Source: a virus. Taken from it: a stretch of 25,429 nt of DNA. Below the pieces are notes generated by a model that was not told the DNA's origin, did no database searches, and worked only from the letters and a program-made list of their open reading frames with translations. The position numbers and the translations under genes were made by a program. The DNA is taken from the IMG/VR virus record IMGVR_UViG_3300023170_000158, positions 1 to 25,429 of that record; one strand, 5' to 3'. This document shows positions 1 through 7,775 of this stretch, one piece after another (position 1 is the stretch's first letter; every line of letters starts with the position of its first letter).

Positions 1-177
1 ATGGCAAAAGATTTATTGACTACATATAAACTAGGTTGGAAAACATCTTATTATCAGAATACATATGATGCAAAGAAAGACTTAGATGAACCACAACATG
101 ACATTGGTTGGAAAGATAATGTACCAACTGATGATGCACCAACTGATGAAGCAGACTGTGAGGCGTGTGCGATATAA
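1..177 (+). CDS. nrdA: Ribonucleoside-diphosphate reductase alpha subunit, C-terminal end (partial)
   Basis: Only the last 58 residues are inside the window; class Ia alpha subunits are usually about 750 residues, so the gene begins upstream and the ATG at base 1 is probably just an internal methionine. The KTSYY segment (residues 14-18) resembles the end of the catalytic barrel of class I alpha subunits. The tail ends in CEACAI, with C53 and C56, matching the flexible C-terminal cysteine pair that re-reduces the active site using thioredoxin or glutaredoxin. A phage glutaredoxin lies at 12184 and the beta subunit at 767, supporting a complete aerobic reductase that makes dNTPs for phage replication. 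The stop overlaps the next start (TAATG at 175-179). Confidence 0.85.
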   Translation: MAKDLLTTYKLGWKTSYYQNTYDAKKDLDEPQHDIGWKDNVPTDDAPTDEADCEACAI

Positions 178-770
178 TGTACACTGATGACGATCAAGTA
201 TGGCCTGAACTAGAACGTGATGATCTTTGGGTTTACGATAAACTCATATTATCACGTAAGTTAGGTTATCAATGTGGTCCTGCAGATATTGATGTACCCC
301 AACCAGGAAACTACATTGTTCGACCAATTACAAATCTTGTTGGATTAGGATTGGGTGCAAAGAAGATGTGGTTAGAAAAAGAAACAGGTCATTTACCACC
401 AGGACACTTCTGGTGTGAATGGTTTAGTGGTCAGCATTTAAGTGTTGATTATGAATATGGTAAATGCAAATTGTCAGTTGTTGGTCATCGATCAACAGAT
501 GATTTAACGAAATGGGATAGGTGGGAGAAAGTAAATTACTACATGGACTTTCCCTCTATTCTGTGGAAATTTAAAGACTTTCCAATTGTGAACTGTGAGT
601 TCATAGGAGGTAAACTAATCGAGGTTCACTTTAGAGAGAATCCTGATTTTAAAAATGGAAACAGTGAGTATATTCCTGTATGGGAAGGACAAGAAATAAA
701 CACACCAGAAGGATATACATACATAGAAAACAAAGACGTACACGGAAGAATAGGAGCATACATTAAATGA
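177..770 (+). CDS. ATP-grasp-like protein between nrdA and nrdB
   Basis: 197 residues. The ATG at 177 overlaps the nrdA stop and is preferred over the in-frame GTG at 165. Residues about 46-60 (PGNYIVRPITN and the GLGLGA that follows) look like the lysine/glycine-rich nucleotide-binding region of ATP-grasp enzymes. The segment near residue 140 (VNCEFIGGKLIEV, then HFRENPDF) resembles the C-terminal ATP-grasp signature, where acidic and Asn residues bind Mg-ATP. Known members ligate a carboxylate to an amine or thiol; the substrate here cannot be read from the sequence. It sits in one translationally coupled unit with nrdA and nrdB (TAATG upstream, ATGA downstream). The fold assignment comes from motifs only and is moderate; a link to nucleotide metabolism is inferred from position. 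Confidence 0.6.
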   Translation: MYTDDDQVWPELERDDLWVYDKLILSRKLGYQCGPADIDVPQPGNYIVRPITNLVGLGLGAKKMWLEKETGHLPPGHFWCEWFSGQHLSVDYEYGKCKLSVVGHRSTDDLTKWDRWEKVNYYMDFPSILWKFKDFPIVNCEFIGGKLIEVHFRENPDFKNGNSEYIPVWEGQEINTPEGYTYIENKDVHGRIGAYIK

Positions 771-1867
771 GCAGTGTTTTTAATAGAAACGAGGTTGACT
801 TTACAAAACAACCTATGTTCTTTGGCGAAGAACAAAATACACAACGATACGACCAATTCAAATATCCAATATTTGATAAACTAACACAACAACAATTAGG
901 TTACTTTTGGAGACCAGAAGAAGTTTCACTACAAAAAGATAGAAATGATTTTCTTACATTAAGAGATGAACAAAAACATATCTTTACATCCAATCTAAGA
1001 TATCAAACATTATTGGATTCTGTACAAGGTCGTGGTCCTGCGATTGCATTTGTACCATTCTGTTCACTACCAGAACTTGAAGGTTGTATGATTGCATGGG
1101 ATTTTATTGAAACTATTCACTCACGTTCTTATACTTACATCATTAAGAATGTATATCCTAATCCTGCAGACGTATTTGATAATATTCTCAAAGACAAACA
1201 TATCTTAGAACGTGCAGAAGCAGTGACAAAGACATATGATGAACTGATTGAAGCGGGTCATCGATATGCATTAGACGGTAAAGGTTCAACAAAAGAACTC
1301 AAAAGAAAACTATGGTTGGCAATGACCAATGTGAACATCTTAGAAGGATTACGTTTCTATGTTTCTTTTGCTTGTACATTTGCATTTGGTGAATTAAAGT
1401 TAATGGAAGGTAGTGCAAAGATTGTTTCTTTTATTGCAAGAGATGAATCTTTACACCTACAAATATCTCAACGTATCATTAATAATTACAGAGAGTATGA
1501 AAATGATAAAGAAATGTTAGAAGTTATCAAAGAAGAAGAACAACACGTAATTGATATGTATGCTGATGCTGTTCAACAAGAAAGAGATTGGGCAAACTAT
1601 CTATTCAAAGATGGTTCCATGATCGGTCTGAATGATAAACTACTACATAACTTTGTAGAATTTATGGCAAACAAAAGAATGAAGGCAATCGGATTAAAAC
1701 CAATCTATGATCAACCTGCAAATCAGAACCCATTACCATGGACTGATCACTGGTTAAACAGTCGTTCTTTACAAAACGCACCACAAGAAACAGAGATTGA
1801 ATCTTATGTGATTGGTGGCGTGAAACAAGATGTGAAAGAAGACGAGTTCAAAGGCTTCGAATTATAA
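767..1867 (+). CDS. nrdB: Ribonucleoside-diphosphate reductase beta subunit (radical-generating)
   Basis: 366 residues, close to E. coli NrdB (about 375). It provides the diiron-tyrosyl radical cofactor for class Ia ribonucleotide reduction. The ligands are visible: D84, E115 and H118 (in ETIHSRSYT), E193 (in LEGLRFYVSFA), and E227 and H230 (in ARDESLH). The radical tyrosine is Y122, and the first four of these fall at the same numbers as in the E. coli enzyme. The C-terminal tail (DEFKGFEL) is the acidic/hydrophobic peptide that docks on the alpha subunit. It overlaps the previous gene by ATGA and is followed by a zinc-ribbon microprotein at a TAATG overlap. All essential residues are present, so the enzyme should be active. 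Confidence 0.97.
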   Translation: MSSVFNRNEVDFTKQPMFFGEEQNTQRYDQFKYPIFDKLTQQQLGYFWRPEEVSLQKDRNDFLTLRDEQKHIFTSNLRYQTLLDSVQGRGPAIAFVPFCSLPELEGCMIAWDFIETIHSRSYTYIIKNVYPNPADVFDNILKDKHILERAEAVTKTYDELIEAGHRYALDGKGSTKELKRKLWLAMTNVNILEGLRFYVSFACTFAFGELKLMEGSAKIVSFIARDESLHLQISQRIINNYREYENDKEMLEVIKEEEQHVIDMYADAVQQERDWANYLFKDGSMIGLNDKLLHNFVEFMANKRMKAIGLKPIYDQPANQNPLPWTDHWLNSRSLQNAPQETEIESYVIGGVKQDVKEDEFKGFEL

Positions 1868-2010
1868 TGCCTAAGATACACCACGAATGTGAGGAATGTA
1901 ATAACGCATATATAGTTATTACAAAAGAAGATGTAGATGTACGATTCTGTCCTCACTGTGGTGAAGTTGTTCACCTTGATGAAGAATATGAAGAAGATGA
2001 TGATGAGTAA
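1867..2010 (+). CDS. Zinc-ribbon microprotein with acidic tail
   Basis: 47 residues, starting at the ATG that overlaps the nrdB stop (TAATG). Four cysteines form two knuckles: CEEC (residues 8-11) and CPHC (residues 28-31, followed by Gly), a typical zinc ribbon. The tail (residues 38-47) is almost entirely Asp/Glu. Such minimal zinc ribbons often make protein or nucleic-acid contacts; the partner is unknown. Its position directly behind nrdB suggests co-expression with the reductase. The coding call rests on the complete ribbon motif, start-stop overlap and tight packing. Confidence 0.8.
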   Translation: MPKIHHECEECNNAYIVITKEDVDVRFCPHCGEVVHLDEEYEEDDDE

Positions 2011-2012
2011 TT

Positions 2013-2351
2013 ATGAAAACACAAAGTGCAAAAGCAAAAGGTAGAAGACTTCAACAAGAGTTTCGTAAACTTCTTATCGAAGAATTAAATATACATCCTG
2101 AAGATATTGAAAGTCGTTCAATGGGTGCAGGTGGTGAAGACTTAATTATGGCACGTGCTGCCAGAGAGAAATTTCCATATTCAATCGAAGCAAAAAATGT
2201 TGAAAAGTTAAATGTTTGGTCAGCATATGAACAGGCAGAATCAAACAAAGGTAATTATGAACCTATCGTTGTGATGCGAAAGAATAATAAAAAGGCATTA
2301 GTTGTTATTGATGCTGAATATTTTGTGAAATTACATAAAGATAATGAATAA
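2013..2351 (+). CDS. PD-(D/E)XK nuclease, Holliday-junction-resolvase-like
   Basis: 112 residues. A basic N-terminus (KAKGRRLQQEFRKLL) is followed by a core of the PD-(D/E)XK type: a conserved-looking Glu near residue 17, GGED with D43, and the metal-binding pair E59 and K61 in IEAKN, then a helix with Gln74. Size and motif order resemble archaeal Hjc-type resolvases and small phage endonucleases. Likely roles are resolving branched phage DNA or degrading host DNA; the substrate is inferred. It starts 2 nt after the previous stop and overlaps the first glycosyltransferase by 8 nt, so it links the nucleotide-metabolism block to the sugar cassette. Confidence 0.7.
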   Translation: MKTQSAKAKGRRLQQEFRKLLIEELNIHPEDIESRSMGAGGEDLIMARAAREKFPYSIEAKNVEKLNVWSAYEQAESNKGNYEPIVVMRKNNKKALVVIDAEYFVKLHKDNE

Positions 2352-3012
2352 AACATTTATTACAGGTGTAGATAGTACACACGAATGGTTATTGAAGTGG
2401 TGGTATAAAAAATTAGTTGCAAACAATCCCGACATTCATGTAACTATTTGTGATTTTGGTATGTCTGATCATGTTCGTCAATGGGCACAAACACACGCCG
2501 ATCATTTCATTACATATCCTAAACATCCTCAAAATGCATGGTTTCACAAAACACAATGTTTAATTGATAGTAAGTATGAATGTACTTGTTGGATTGATGT
2601 TGACTGTGAGATATTGAAAAACATACAAGATGTGTTTGATTATGCACAACCAGGTAAGATATGTCTAACAAAAGATTGGGTTAGAGAAGGTGCAAGACCA
2701 AATCAAACTTGGTGGGCAACAGGTTTTAATCTCATTAAAGGTTATTCTGATTTATTATATGATTGGCATAGTATTTTAAAACAAGCAAAAGTTCGTGGTG
2801 ACCAAGAAGCATTACACGAATTGATGATGAATAATCCTGTACGAAATAAAGAAGTCATTGAACTACCACAAATCTATCAATGGTTGAGAATCTCATTACA
2901 AAAAGGACAAGACACACCAGAAAAACGAGTGATGCATTGGACAGGTCCTGTCGGTAAGAAACATATTAAAGAAAGGTTAATGAATGAAGACGATAACAAT
3001 TTTAACACCTAG
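2344..3012 (+). CDS. GT-A glycosyltransferase, GT8-like
   Basis: 222 residues. Residues 82-90 contain a hydrophobic strand ending in the DxD-type motif IDVD (D85, D87), which in GT-A enzymes binds the metal and nucleotide sugar. The C-terminal HWTGP segment resembles the His/Gly metal-binding end of GT8-type enzymes. W127 and neighbouring residues (TWWATGFN) fit the acceptor side of such folds. There is no signal peptide or membrane segment, so it should act in the cytoplasm. It is the first of three consecutive glycosyltransferase-like genes, overlapping the next by 29 nt. The sugar and acceptor are unknown. Confidence 0.65.
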   Translation: MNKTFITGVDSTHEWLLKWWYKKLVANNPDIHVTICDFGMSDHVRQWAQTHADHFITYPKHPQNAWFHKTQCLIDSKYECTCWIDVDCEILKNIQDVFDYAQPGKICLTKDWVREGARPNQTWWATGFNLIKGYSDLLYDWHSILKQAKVRGDQEALHELMMNNPVRNKEVIELPQIYQWLRISLQKGQDTPEKRVMHWTGPVGKKHIKERLMNEDDNNFNT

Positions 3013-3712
3013 TCGTAATCGACCACAAAGACTAGATACGTTTGTTCGTTCTGTCTATGAAACTGCTGATAAACCTGAACGAATTGAAATTCTAAATTAT
3101 ATTGACAGTGATGATCCTGCAATAAAAGAATATAAAGAATATGAAGACACTTATGTCAAAGAAATGTATGAGTTATTAAACTTTAGAAATCTTTATGGAC
3201 CACCAATGTCAGTATCAAAATCATGGAATGAACTAGCAAAAATATCATTAGGTGATATAATGATTATGGGTAATGATGATTTAATATATAGAACAGAGTA
3301 TTGGGATACAACAGTAGAAAATGAATTAAGAAAATATCCAGACAACATTTACTGTGCCTGGTTTGAAGATAAAATTAACGGACCAAAACATTGTGCATTT
3401 CCAATTATAAGTCGAACATGGTATGAAACGGTTGGTTATTTTGCACCAGGTGTATTTAACTTTGGATATAATGATACATGGGTATTTGATATCGCAAAGA
3501 AAGTTGGTCGAACACATTTTATCAAAGATGTTGTAGTAGAACATATGCATTTTAGTAAACAAAAGGCAGAGTTTGATGATACCTATGCAAGAAATCGAAC
3601 ACAAGAAAAAGGTAATCTTTATGCAAAAGATAAGATTATCTTTGAAGATACAGACAAACAAAGACAAGAAGACGCAAATAAATTAAAAGATATAATTAAA
3701 AGAAGTTGGTAA
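2984..3712 (+). CDS. Glycosyltransferase family 2-like protein
   Basis: 242 residues. The N-terminus (TITILTPSRNRPQRL) is the typical first beta strand and loop of GT2 glycosyltransferases. Residues 92-100 (IMIMGNDDL) carry an NDD in place of the DxD metal/nucleotide-sugar site. A later VEHMHF segment offers the usual third metal ligand region. The C-terminal about 40 residues are charged and helical. It overlaps both neighbours (29 nt upstream, TAATG downstream), so it is clearly part of the operon. The product could decorate a surface glycan, virion protein or DNA base; the sequence does not decide. Confidence 0.75.
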   Translation: MKTITILTPSRNRPQRLDTFVRSVYETADKPERIEILNYIDSDDPAIKEYKEYEDTYVKEMYELLNFRNLYGPPMSVSKSWNELAKISLGDIMIMGNDDLIYRTEYWDTTVENELRKYPDNIYCAWFEDKINGPKHCAFPIISRTWYETVGYFAPGVFNFGYNDTWVFDIAKKVGRTHFIKDVVVEHMHFSKQKAEFDDTYARNRTQEKGNLYAKDKIIFEDTDKQRQEDANKLKDIIKRSW

Positions 3713-4503
3713 TGTATAAGATCGCAGTATATAGAATACACTATGGATTAGATTTTTTAGAACAATCTGTCAAGTCTATCATTAATGATGTTGATTGGGT
3801 TTATATTTTTCATTCATCATATCCTTGGTCAAAAAGACAATCACTATCTTATCTAGGTGAACATATTAAACTACCTAAATTAGAAGAAAATGTTGAATCT
3901 TTTGTTGATCAAAAATTTCATAATAAAATAACATATGTTGCAAAAGAATATGAAAAACCAGATAATCAATATGCCGATATGTATCATTATATTAGAAAAC
4001 ATTATCATAGTCAACATCCACAGACTTTGATGATGGAACCTGATATGGTATTTGCACCAGGTGACGCAAAGAAATTACTAGAATATGAAGGTCCTCATGT
4101 GAGTACAAAACAAATTGAATTGTGGAAAGGTATGCATCATCGAGTTCCACAAAGAGAACGAGTGGGTCCTACTTTATGGAATGAAGAACCTAAAACAACT
4201 TTAAAAGGAACATATCAAAATATTATAGTTCATCCTACAATACAGAATTATAATTTTGGTTTTTGTTTATCAGAAAAGATTATGTTGTATAAACATTTAG
4301 TCGCAATTATGGGTTCTAGGGACATAGGAGATTCTATACCAAATGAACGATGGTATGAAGATAAATGGTTAAATTGGAAACCAGAAATGACAGATTTAGA
4401 GATTTGTGAAAAACACAAAAATCACATTAAACAAATAGAAAAGTTTGACCCACCGTCAAACATATTGGAGTATATGAATGGTTTTGAGAATAAAGGAATA
4501 TAA
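3712..4503 (+). CDS. Glycosyltransferase-like protein (GT-A type, tentative)
   Basis: 263 residues, from the ATG in TAATG (3712); the in-frame TTG at 3706 is less likely. An opening beta strand (KIAVYRIHYGLDFLEQSVKSI) and a central hydrophobic strand ending in EPDMVF, which could serve as a DxD-like motif, suggest a GT-A fold. The rest is rich in His, Trp and Tyr, as often seen in carbohydrate enzymes. I do not recognise a named family. It lies between a GT2-like gene and a radical SAM gene whose start is nested 26 nt inside its 3' end. Confidence 0.55.
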   Translation: MYKIAVYRIHYGLDFLEQSVKSIINDVDWVYIFHSSYPWSKRQSLSYLGEHIKLPKLEENVESFVDQKFHNKITYVAKEYEKPDNQYADMYHYIRKHYHSQHPQTLMMEPDMVFAPGDAKKLLEYEGPHVSTKQIELWKGMHHRVPQRERVGPTLWNEEPKTTLKGTYQNIIVHPTIQNYNFGFCLSEKIMLYKHLVAIMGSRDIGDSIPNERWYEDKWLNWKPEMTDLEICEKHKNHIKQIEKFDPPSNILEYMNGFENKGI

Positions 4504-5836
4504 CGAAGTACGAGTTATAGACCAGGATCATGTGAAGATTGGTTTATACGAGAAAGAAGGACAATACGTTATTCATCGTTATGCGGCTAGAGGAAAGATT
4601 AACAACTTTGTTGCAAACTATGAATTTATTGATAACAATAACGTATCACATTTAAAACCGATTGATTTAGAACACGGTAATAAAATATTAGACAAAGTAG
4701 AAAAAGGTGTTAAATATTCAAACATCTTTATTTTTTATGATGAAAAATCAGATGATACTAAACTACCTGATGAAAGAAGTGAACAAGAACACAAATACAC
4801 ATCAACAGGTATTAAGTTCTGGCGTCACCAAGAACAAATGTTTAATTATAAGAATGGTGATCCCAATACAATTATTTCTACTCACATATCTCCTGAAGGT
4901 GCTTGTAATTTAAAATGTCCCTATTGTAGTGTGACATACAGAGATACACATAGTCGTATACCAATGGAGATTATTCAGGACTATGTAACAAAATTAAAGA
5001 CGAGAGGCTTAAAGGCAGTCATATTAACAGGTGGTGGAGAACCAACTGCATATAAACATTTTAATGATTTAGTGCGTTGGTTGAAATCACAAGACTTATC
5101 AGTTGCATTAATTACAAATGGTTCTGAACAGTATTGGAAACGCATCGATGAAGATGTTTGTAAGATGTTTTCATGGGTTCGTGTTTCAATTAATGTATTT
5201 AAAGATTGGGATAAAAGAATAGGATTGCCTTTAGAAAAATTTGATACAGAAAAAACAGTGATCGGTTGTTCAATGGTCTATACAGTTGAACATGAACTGT
5301 CTGAAGAAGTGATGGCAGATAGAGTTGGTTTATTAAACAAAGTGTCTAAAGTTGCTGATAAATGTGGTGCAAAATATATTCGTATGTTACCGAACTGTTT
5401 ATTAGAACAAGAACATTTGATTCGACAACACAAGTCATTAGACAATGTTTTAGAACAAATTGATGACACAAGATTCTTTCATCAATACAAAGTACATGGT
5501 GCTCCAAAATCTGGTGTATGTCACCAATCATACTTTAGACCATATCTGAGTGAAGAAATACACAAAGAAACAGGTGTTGCAGGTACAGTCTATCCTTGTG
5601 ATAGTGTTGTATTGAATGATACTTATCAGTTCTTTGCTGAAGAATATCAACTGTGTCATGCAAGTGATATCTTAGATTACTTAGATAAAAAGATTAAACC
5701 AAAGTTTGATCCGAGAGAAAGATGTAAAGGTTGTGTCTTTACAGATAATGTTAATATGTTAGATGATTGGGCAAATGGTAAAATCGATAGATTTGACGAG
5801 TTCAAAGACCCATTGATGCATGAGGAGTTTGTATGA
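4478..5836 (+). CDS. Radical SAM enzyme with SPASM/twitch-like C-terminal cysteines
   Basis: 452 residues. The radical SAM cluster motif CNLKCPYC places the iron-sulfur ligands at C143, C147 and C150; GGGEPT (residues 185-190) is the SAM-binding GGE motif. About 140 residues precede the radical SAM barrel. The C-terminal part contains C348, C374, C393, C416 and C419 (CKGC), a spacing suggestive of a second Fe-S cluster as in SPASM/twitch proteins. These enzymes modify peptides, sugars or other molecules by radical chemistry. GGAG at 4467-4470 sits 7 nt before this ATG. Its place between glycosyltransferases and a sugar dehydrogenase suggests a sugar or glycan substrate, but a peptide substrate is also possible. 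Few phage operons of this type are familiar to me. Confidence 0.85.
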   Translation: MVLRIKEYNEVRVIDQDHVKIGLYEKEGQYVIHRYAARGKINNFVANYEFIDNNNVSHLKPIDLEHGNKILDKVEKGVKYSNIFIFYDEKSDDTKLPDERSEQEHKYTSTGIKFWRHQEQMFNYKNGDPNTIISTHISPEGACNLKCPYCSVTYRDTHSRIPMEIIQDYVTKLKTRGLKAVILTGGGEPTAYKHFNDLVRWLKSQDLSVALITNGSEQYWKRIDEDVCKMFSWVRVSINVFKDWDKRIGLPLEKFDTEKTVIGCSMVYTVEHELSEEVMADRVGLLNKVSKVADKCGAKYIRMLPNCLLEQEHLIRQHKSLDNVLEQIDDTRFFHQYKVHGAPKSGVCHQSYFRPYLSEEIHKETGVAGTVYPCDSVVLNDTYQFFAEEYQLCHASDILDYLDKKIKPKFDPRERCKGCVFTDNVNMLDDWANGKIDRFDEFKDPLMHEEFV

Positions 5837-6462
5837 TCAAAGCAGATTATTATGATGAGAATTATTTTGAACGTGGTGCTGAAGTGGGTAAATCTTTATA
5901 TTCACACTATCGTTGGATGCCTGAACTCACAATACCAATGTGTCATCACATTGTACAGTATTGTAATATCAAAAACGAGAAAGTATTAGACTTTGGTTGT
6001 GCCAAAGGTTTCTCTGTTTATGCATTACGATTATTAGGTATCAATGCATATGGTGTTGATATGTCAGAGTATGCAATTAGTGAGGCACCAAGGGCAATAG
6101 AAAAACGAGTTAAAGTAATAAAACAATATGAAGATTTTGATCAACAGTATGGTTTAATACTTGCAAAAGATGTCTTAGAACATATACCATATGAAGATAT
6201 AGAAAAACAATTAAGAATATTTTATCGAAGTGGACAGAAAGTCTTTATCATTGTACCACTTGGAAGTGACGGAAAATATTTTATAGATAGTTATGAATCA
6301 GATAAAAGTCACTTTATACGAGAAGACTTAGATTGGTGGACTAAACAAGTAGAGGATGTCGGTTATACAATCACAAAATCAACATATGATTTAGGACCAT
6401 TTAAAAAGAACTGGCAGTTCAATCCAAAAGGCAATGGATTAATTATAGGAGAAAAGAAATGA
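5833..6462 (+). CDS. Class I SAM-dependent methyltransferase
   Basis: 209 residues. Motif I (KVLDFGCAKGFSVYAL, residues 50-65) is the glycine-rich SAM-binding loop, followed by a strand ending in GVDMS, whose Asp binds the SAM ribose. LAKDVLEHIPYED matches the post-strand-4 motif common in small-molecule methyltransferases (methyltransferase type 11/23 group). A target-recognition domain of the DNA methylase type is not evident and there is no NPPY motif, so adenine or cytosine DNA methylation is unlikely. It is coupled to both neighbours by ATGA overlaps. Methylation of a sugar or of a radical SAM product is a reasonable inference. Confidence 0.8.
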   Translation: MIKADYYDENYFERGAEVGKSLYSHYRWMPELTIPMCHHIVQYCNIKNEKVLDFGCAKGFSVYALRLLGINAYGVDMSEYAISEAPRAIEKRVKVIKQYEDFDQQYGLILAKDVLEHIPYEDIEKQLRIFYRSGQKVFIIVPLGSDGKYFIDSYESDKSHFIREDLDWWTKQVEDVGYTITKSTYDLGPFKKNWQFNPKGNGLIIGEKK

Positions 6463-7646
6463 AAGTTGGATTTGTTGGTCTAGGAAACTTAGGTAGAGAA
6501 GCTGCCGAAGTCATGGCCGAGCATTATGATGTTATAGGATATGACATTAGAAAAGTAGAAACTACGATTAAAGTATCAAGTAGTTTACAACAAGCAGTAG
6601 ATGATAGAGATATAGTATTCTGTGCTGTGCAAACACCACACGATTCAGACTATGACGGAAGATATCCGACAAGTCATTTACCACCAAAAGATTTTGATTA
6701 TAGTATAGCGATTAATGCTATACAAGAAATTGATAAGTATGTCAAACCAGAAACAATGATTGTTTTAATTTCAACTTGTTTACCTGGCACTGTAAGAAAT
6801 AAGATTGCACCACTAGTAAAGACTGGTCGATTCATTTACAATCCATATTTAATTGCTCAAACAACAGTGAAATGGGATATGAAGAATCCTGAAATGATTA
6901 TTATCGGTACAGAAAACGGAACTGAAACAGATGAGGCATTAGAGTTATTTAATTTCTATAAACCAATCTGTGAAAGAAATACACGAGTAGAAATTGGTAC
7001 ATGGGATGAAGCAGAAGCAATTAAGATTTTCTATAATACTTTTATCACTACAAAATTATGTTTAGTAAACATGATCCAAGATTGTGCGATGAAAGTTGGA
7101 AACATCAACGTTGACATTGTGACTACTGCATTGAAAGATTCGACAATGAGAATCATGGGTCCAAGTTATATGAAAGCAGGTCTTGGTGATGGTGGTGGAT
7201 GTCACCCACGAGATAATATTGCTTTAAGATGGTTGGCACAAGAATACAACTTTGGTTATGATATCTTTGATGCAATTGTTCAAGTCAGAGAACTACAAGC
7301 AAAAGAAATGGCAAAGTTTATGGTCGAACAAAACGAGAATGAGATAGTCATTCTTGGTACAGGTTTTAAACCAAAGACAGATCAGTTACATGGGTCACCT
7401 TCTATACTTGTAGGATATTATTGTGAACTATTGGGTAGAAAGGTACACTATACCAATGACACAAAGAACATTGAACCAGATTTAGAGAATAGTAAATACA
7501 CATATCTCTTAGGACATTTTGACGGTACATATGATGATTACAACTTTGCAATTGATTCGACAGTCATTGATCCTTGGAGAACATTTAAAAACGAATCCAG
7601 ACCAGATTTAAAGGTCATTCCTTACGGAAATACACGTAAAAAGTAA
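6459..7646 (+). CDS. UDP-glucose/GDP-mannose 6-dehydrogenase-like protein
   Basis: 395 residues. The N-terminal Rossmann fold has GLGNLG (residues 7-12). The central STCLPGTV (105-112) and a lysine at about 189 (EAEAIK) match this family. The nucleophilic cysteine sits in GGGCHPRD (C248). The usual motif is GGxCFPKD, so His replaces Phe and Arg replaces Lys. A C-terminal UDP-binding-like domain contains GTGFKPKTDQ. The family oxidises UDP-glucose, UDP-GlcNAc/ManNAc or GDP-mannose to uronic acids with two NAD+. It ends the sugar cassette; a terminator-like hairpin follows within 20 nt. SD-like AGGAG at 6447-6451 lies upstream of the ATG. The exact sugar is not determinable. Confidence 0.85.
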   Translation: MKVGFVGLGNLGREAAEVMAEHYDVIGYDIRKVETTIKVSSSLQQAVDDRDIVFCAVQTPHDSDYDGRYPTSHLPPKDFDYSIAINAIQEIDKYVKPETMIVLISTCLPGTVRNKIAPLVKTGRFIYNPYLIAQTTVKWDMKNPEMIIIGTENGTETDEALELFNFYKPICERNTRVEIGTWDEAEAIKIFYNTFITTKLCLVNMIQDCAMKVGNINVDIVTTALKDSTMRIMGPSYMKAGLGDGGGCHPRDNIALRWLAQEYNFGYDIFDAIVQVRELQAKEMAKFMVEQNENEIVILGTGFKPKTDQLHGSPSILVGYYCELLGRKVHYTNDTKNIEPDLENSKYTYLLGHFDGTYDDYNFAIDSTVIDPWRTFKNESRPDLKVIPYGNTRKK

Positions 7647-7662
7647 TAATATATTACGAATT

Positions 7663-7705
7663 GGGGGTGTGCAGATTGTCGCACCCTCAAAACCCCTTAT
7701 TTTTC
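7663..7705 (+). terminator. Putative terminator after the sugar cassette
   Basis: A 9-bp stem with two G-T wobbles pairs 7663-7671 with 7680-7688 around an 8-nt loop. A T-rich run (TTATTTTT) follows about 8 nt downstream, further than in a textbook intrinsic terminator. The CCCC at 7693-7696 could pair instead with the G run, moving the stem next to the T run. It lies between the end of a long operon and a new promoter, which supports a terminator role. Confidence 0.5.
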
Positions 7706-7740
7706 AACAATAATAAACTCAAAAAAATTTAAAATAATTA

Positions 7741-7769
7741 TTGACATCTGGTCTTTTTTCCTGTAATCT
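7741..7769 (+). promoter_or_regulatory. Sigma-70-type promoter, leaderless configuration
   Basis: TTGACA at 7741-7746, a 17-nt spacer, and TAATCT at 7764-7769. The ATG of the next gene is only 6 nt after the -10, so transcription is predicted to begin at about the A of the ATG. Over 38 nt it matches the promoter at 14336 at 29 positions, including a T-rich spacer ending in TG. Confidence 0.75.
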
Positions 7770-7775
7770 GAATAC

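Noticed and set aside
1-3. ATG at the first base as a true start of a small gene
   Set aside because: The encoded peptide matches the extreme C-terminus of class Ia reductase alpha subunits, so the real start is upstream.
3326-3667. 113-residue open frame on the - strand
   Set aside because: Fully inside the GT2-like gene, of biased Cys/Ile/Phe composition, with no ribosome-binding site; a shadow frame. The other long - strand frames (such as 22257-22547, 22899-23243 and 24230-24547) fall for the same reasons.
4707-4913. 68-residue + strand frame inside the radical SAM gene
   Set aside because: Out of frame with a strongly supported enzyme and low-complexity in composition; other nested + frames (13146, 13503, 18697, 19346, 21502, 25009) are likewise shadows.
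5833-6462. DNA adenine/cytosine methyltransferase
   Set aside because: The protein has a SAM-binding fold but no DPPY/NPPY or PCQ-type catalytic motif, so a small-molecule or sugar target is more likely.
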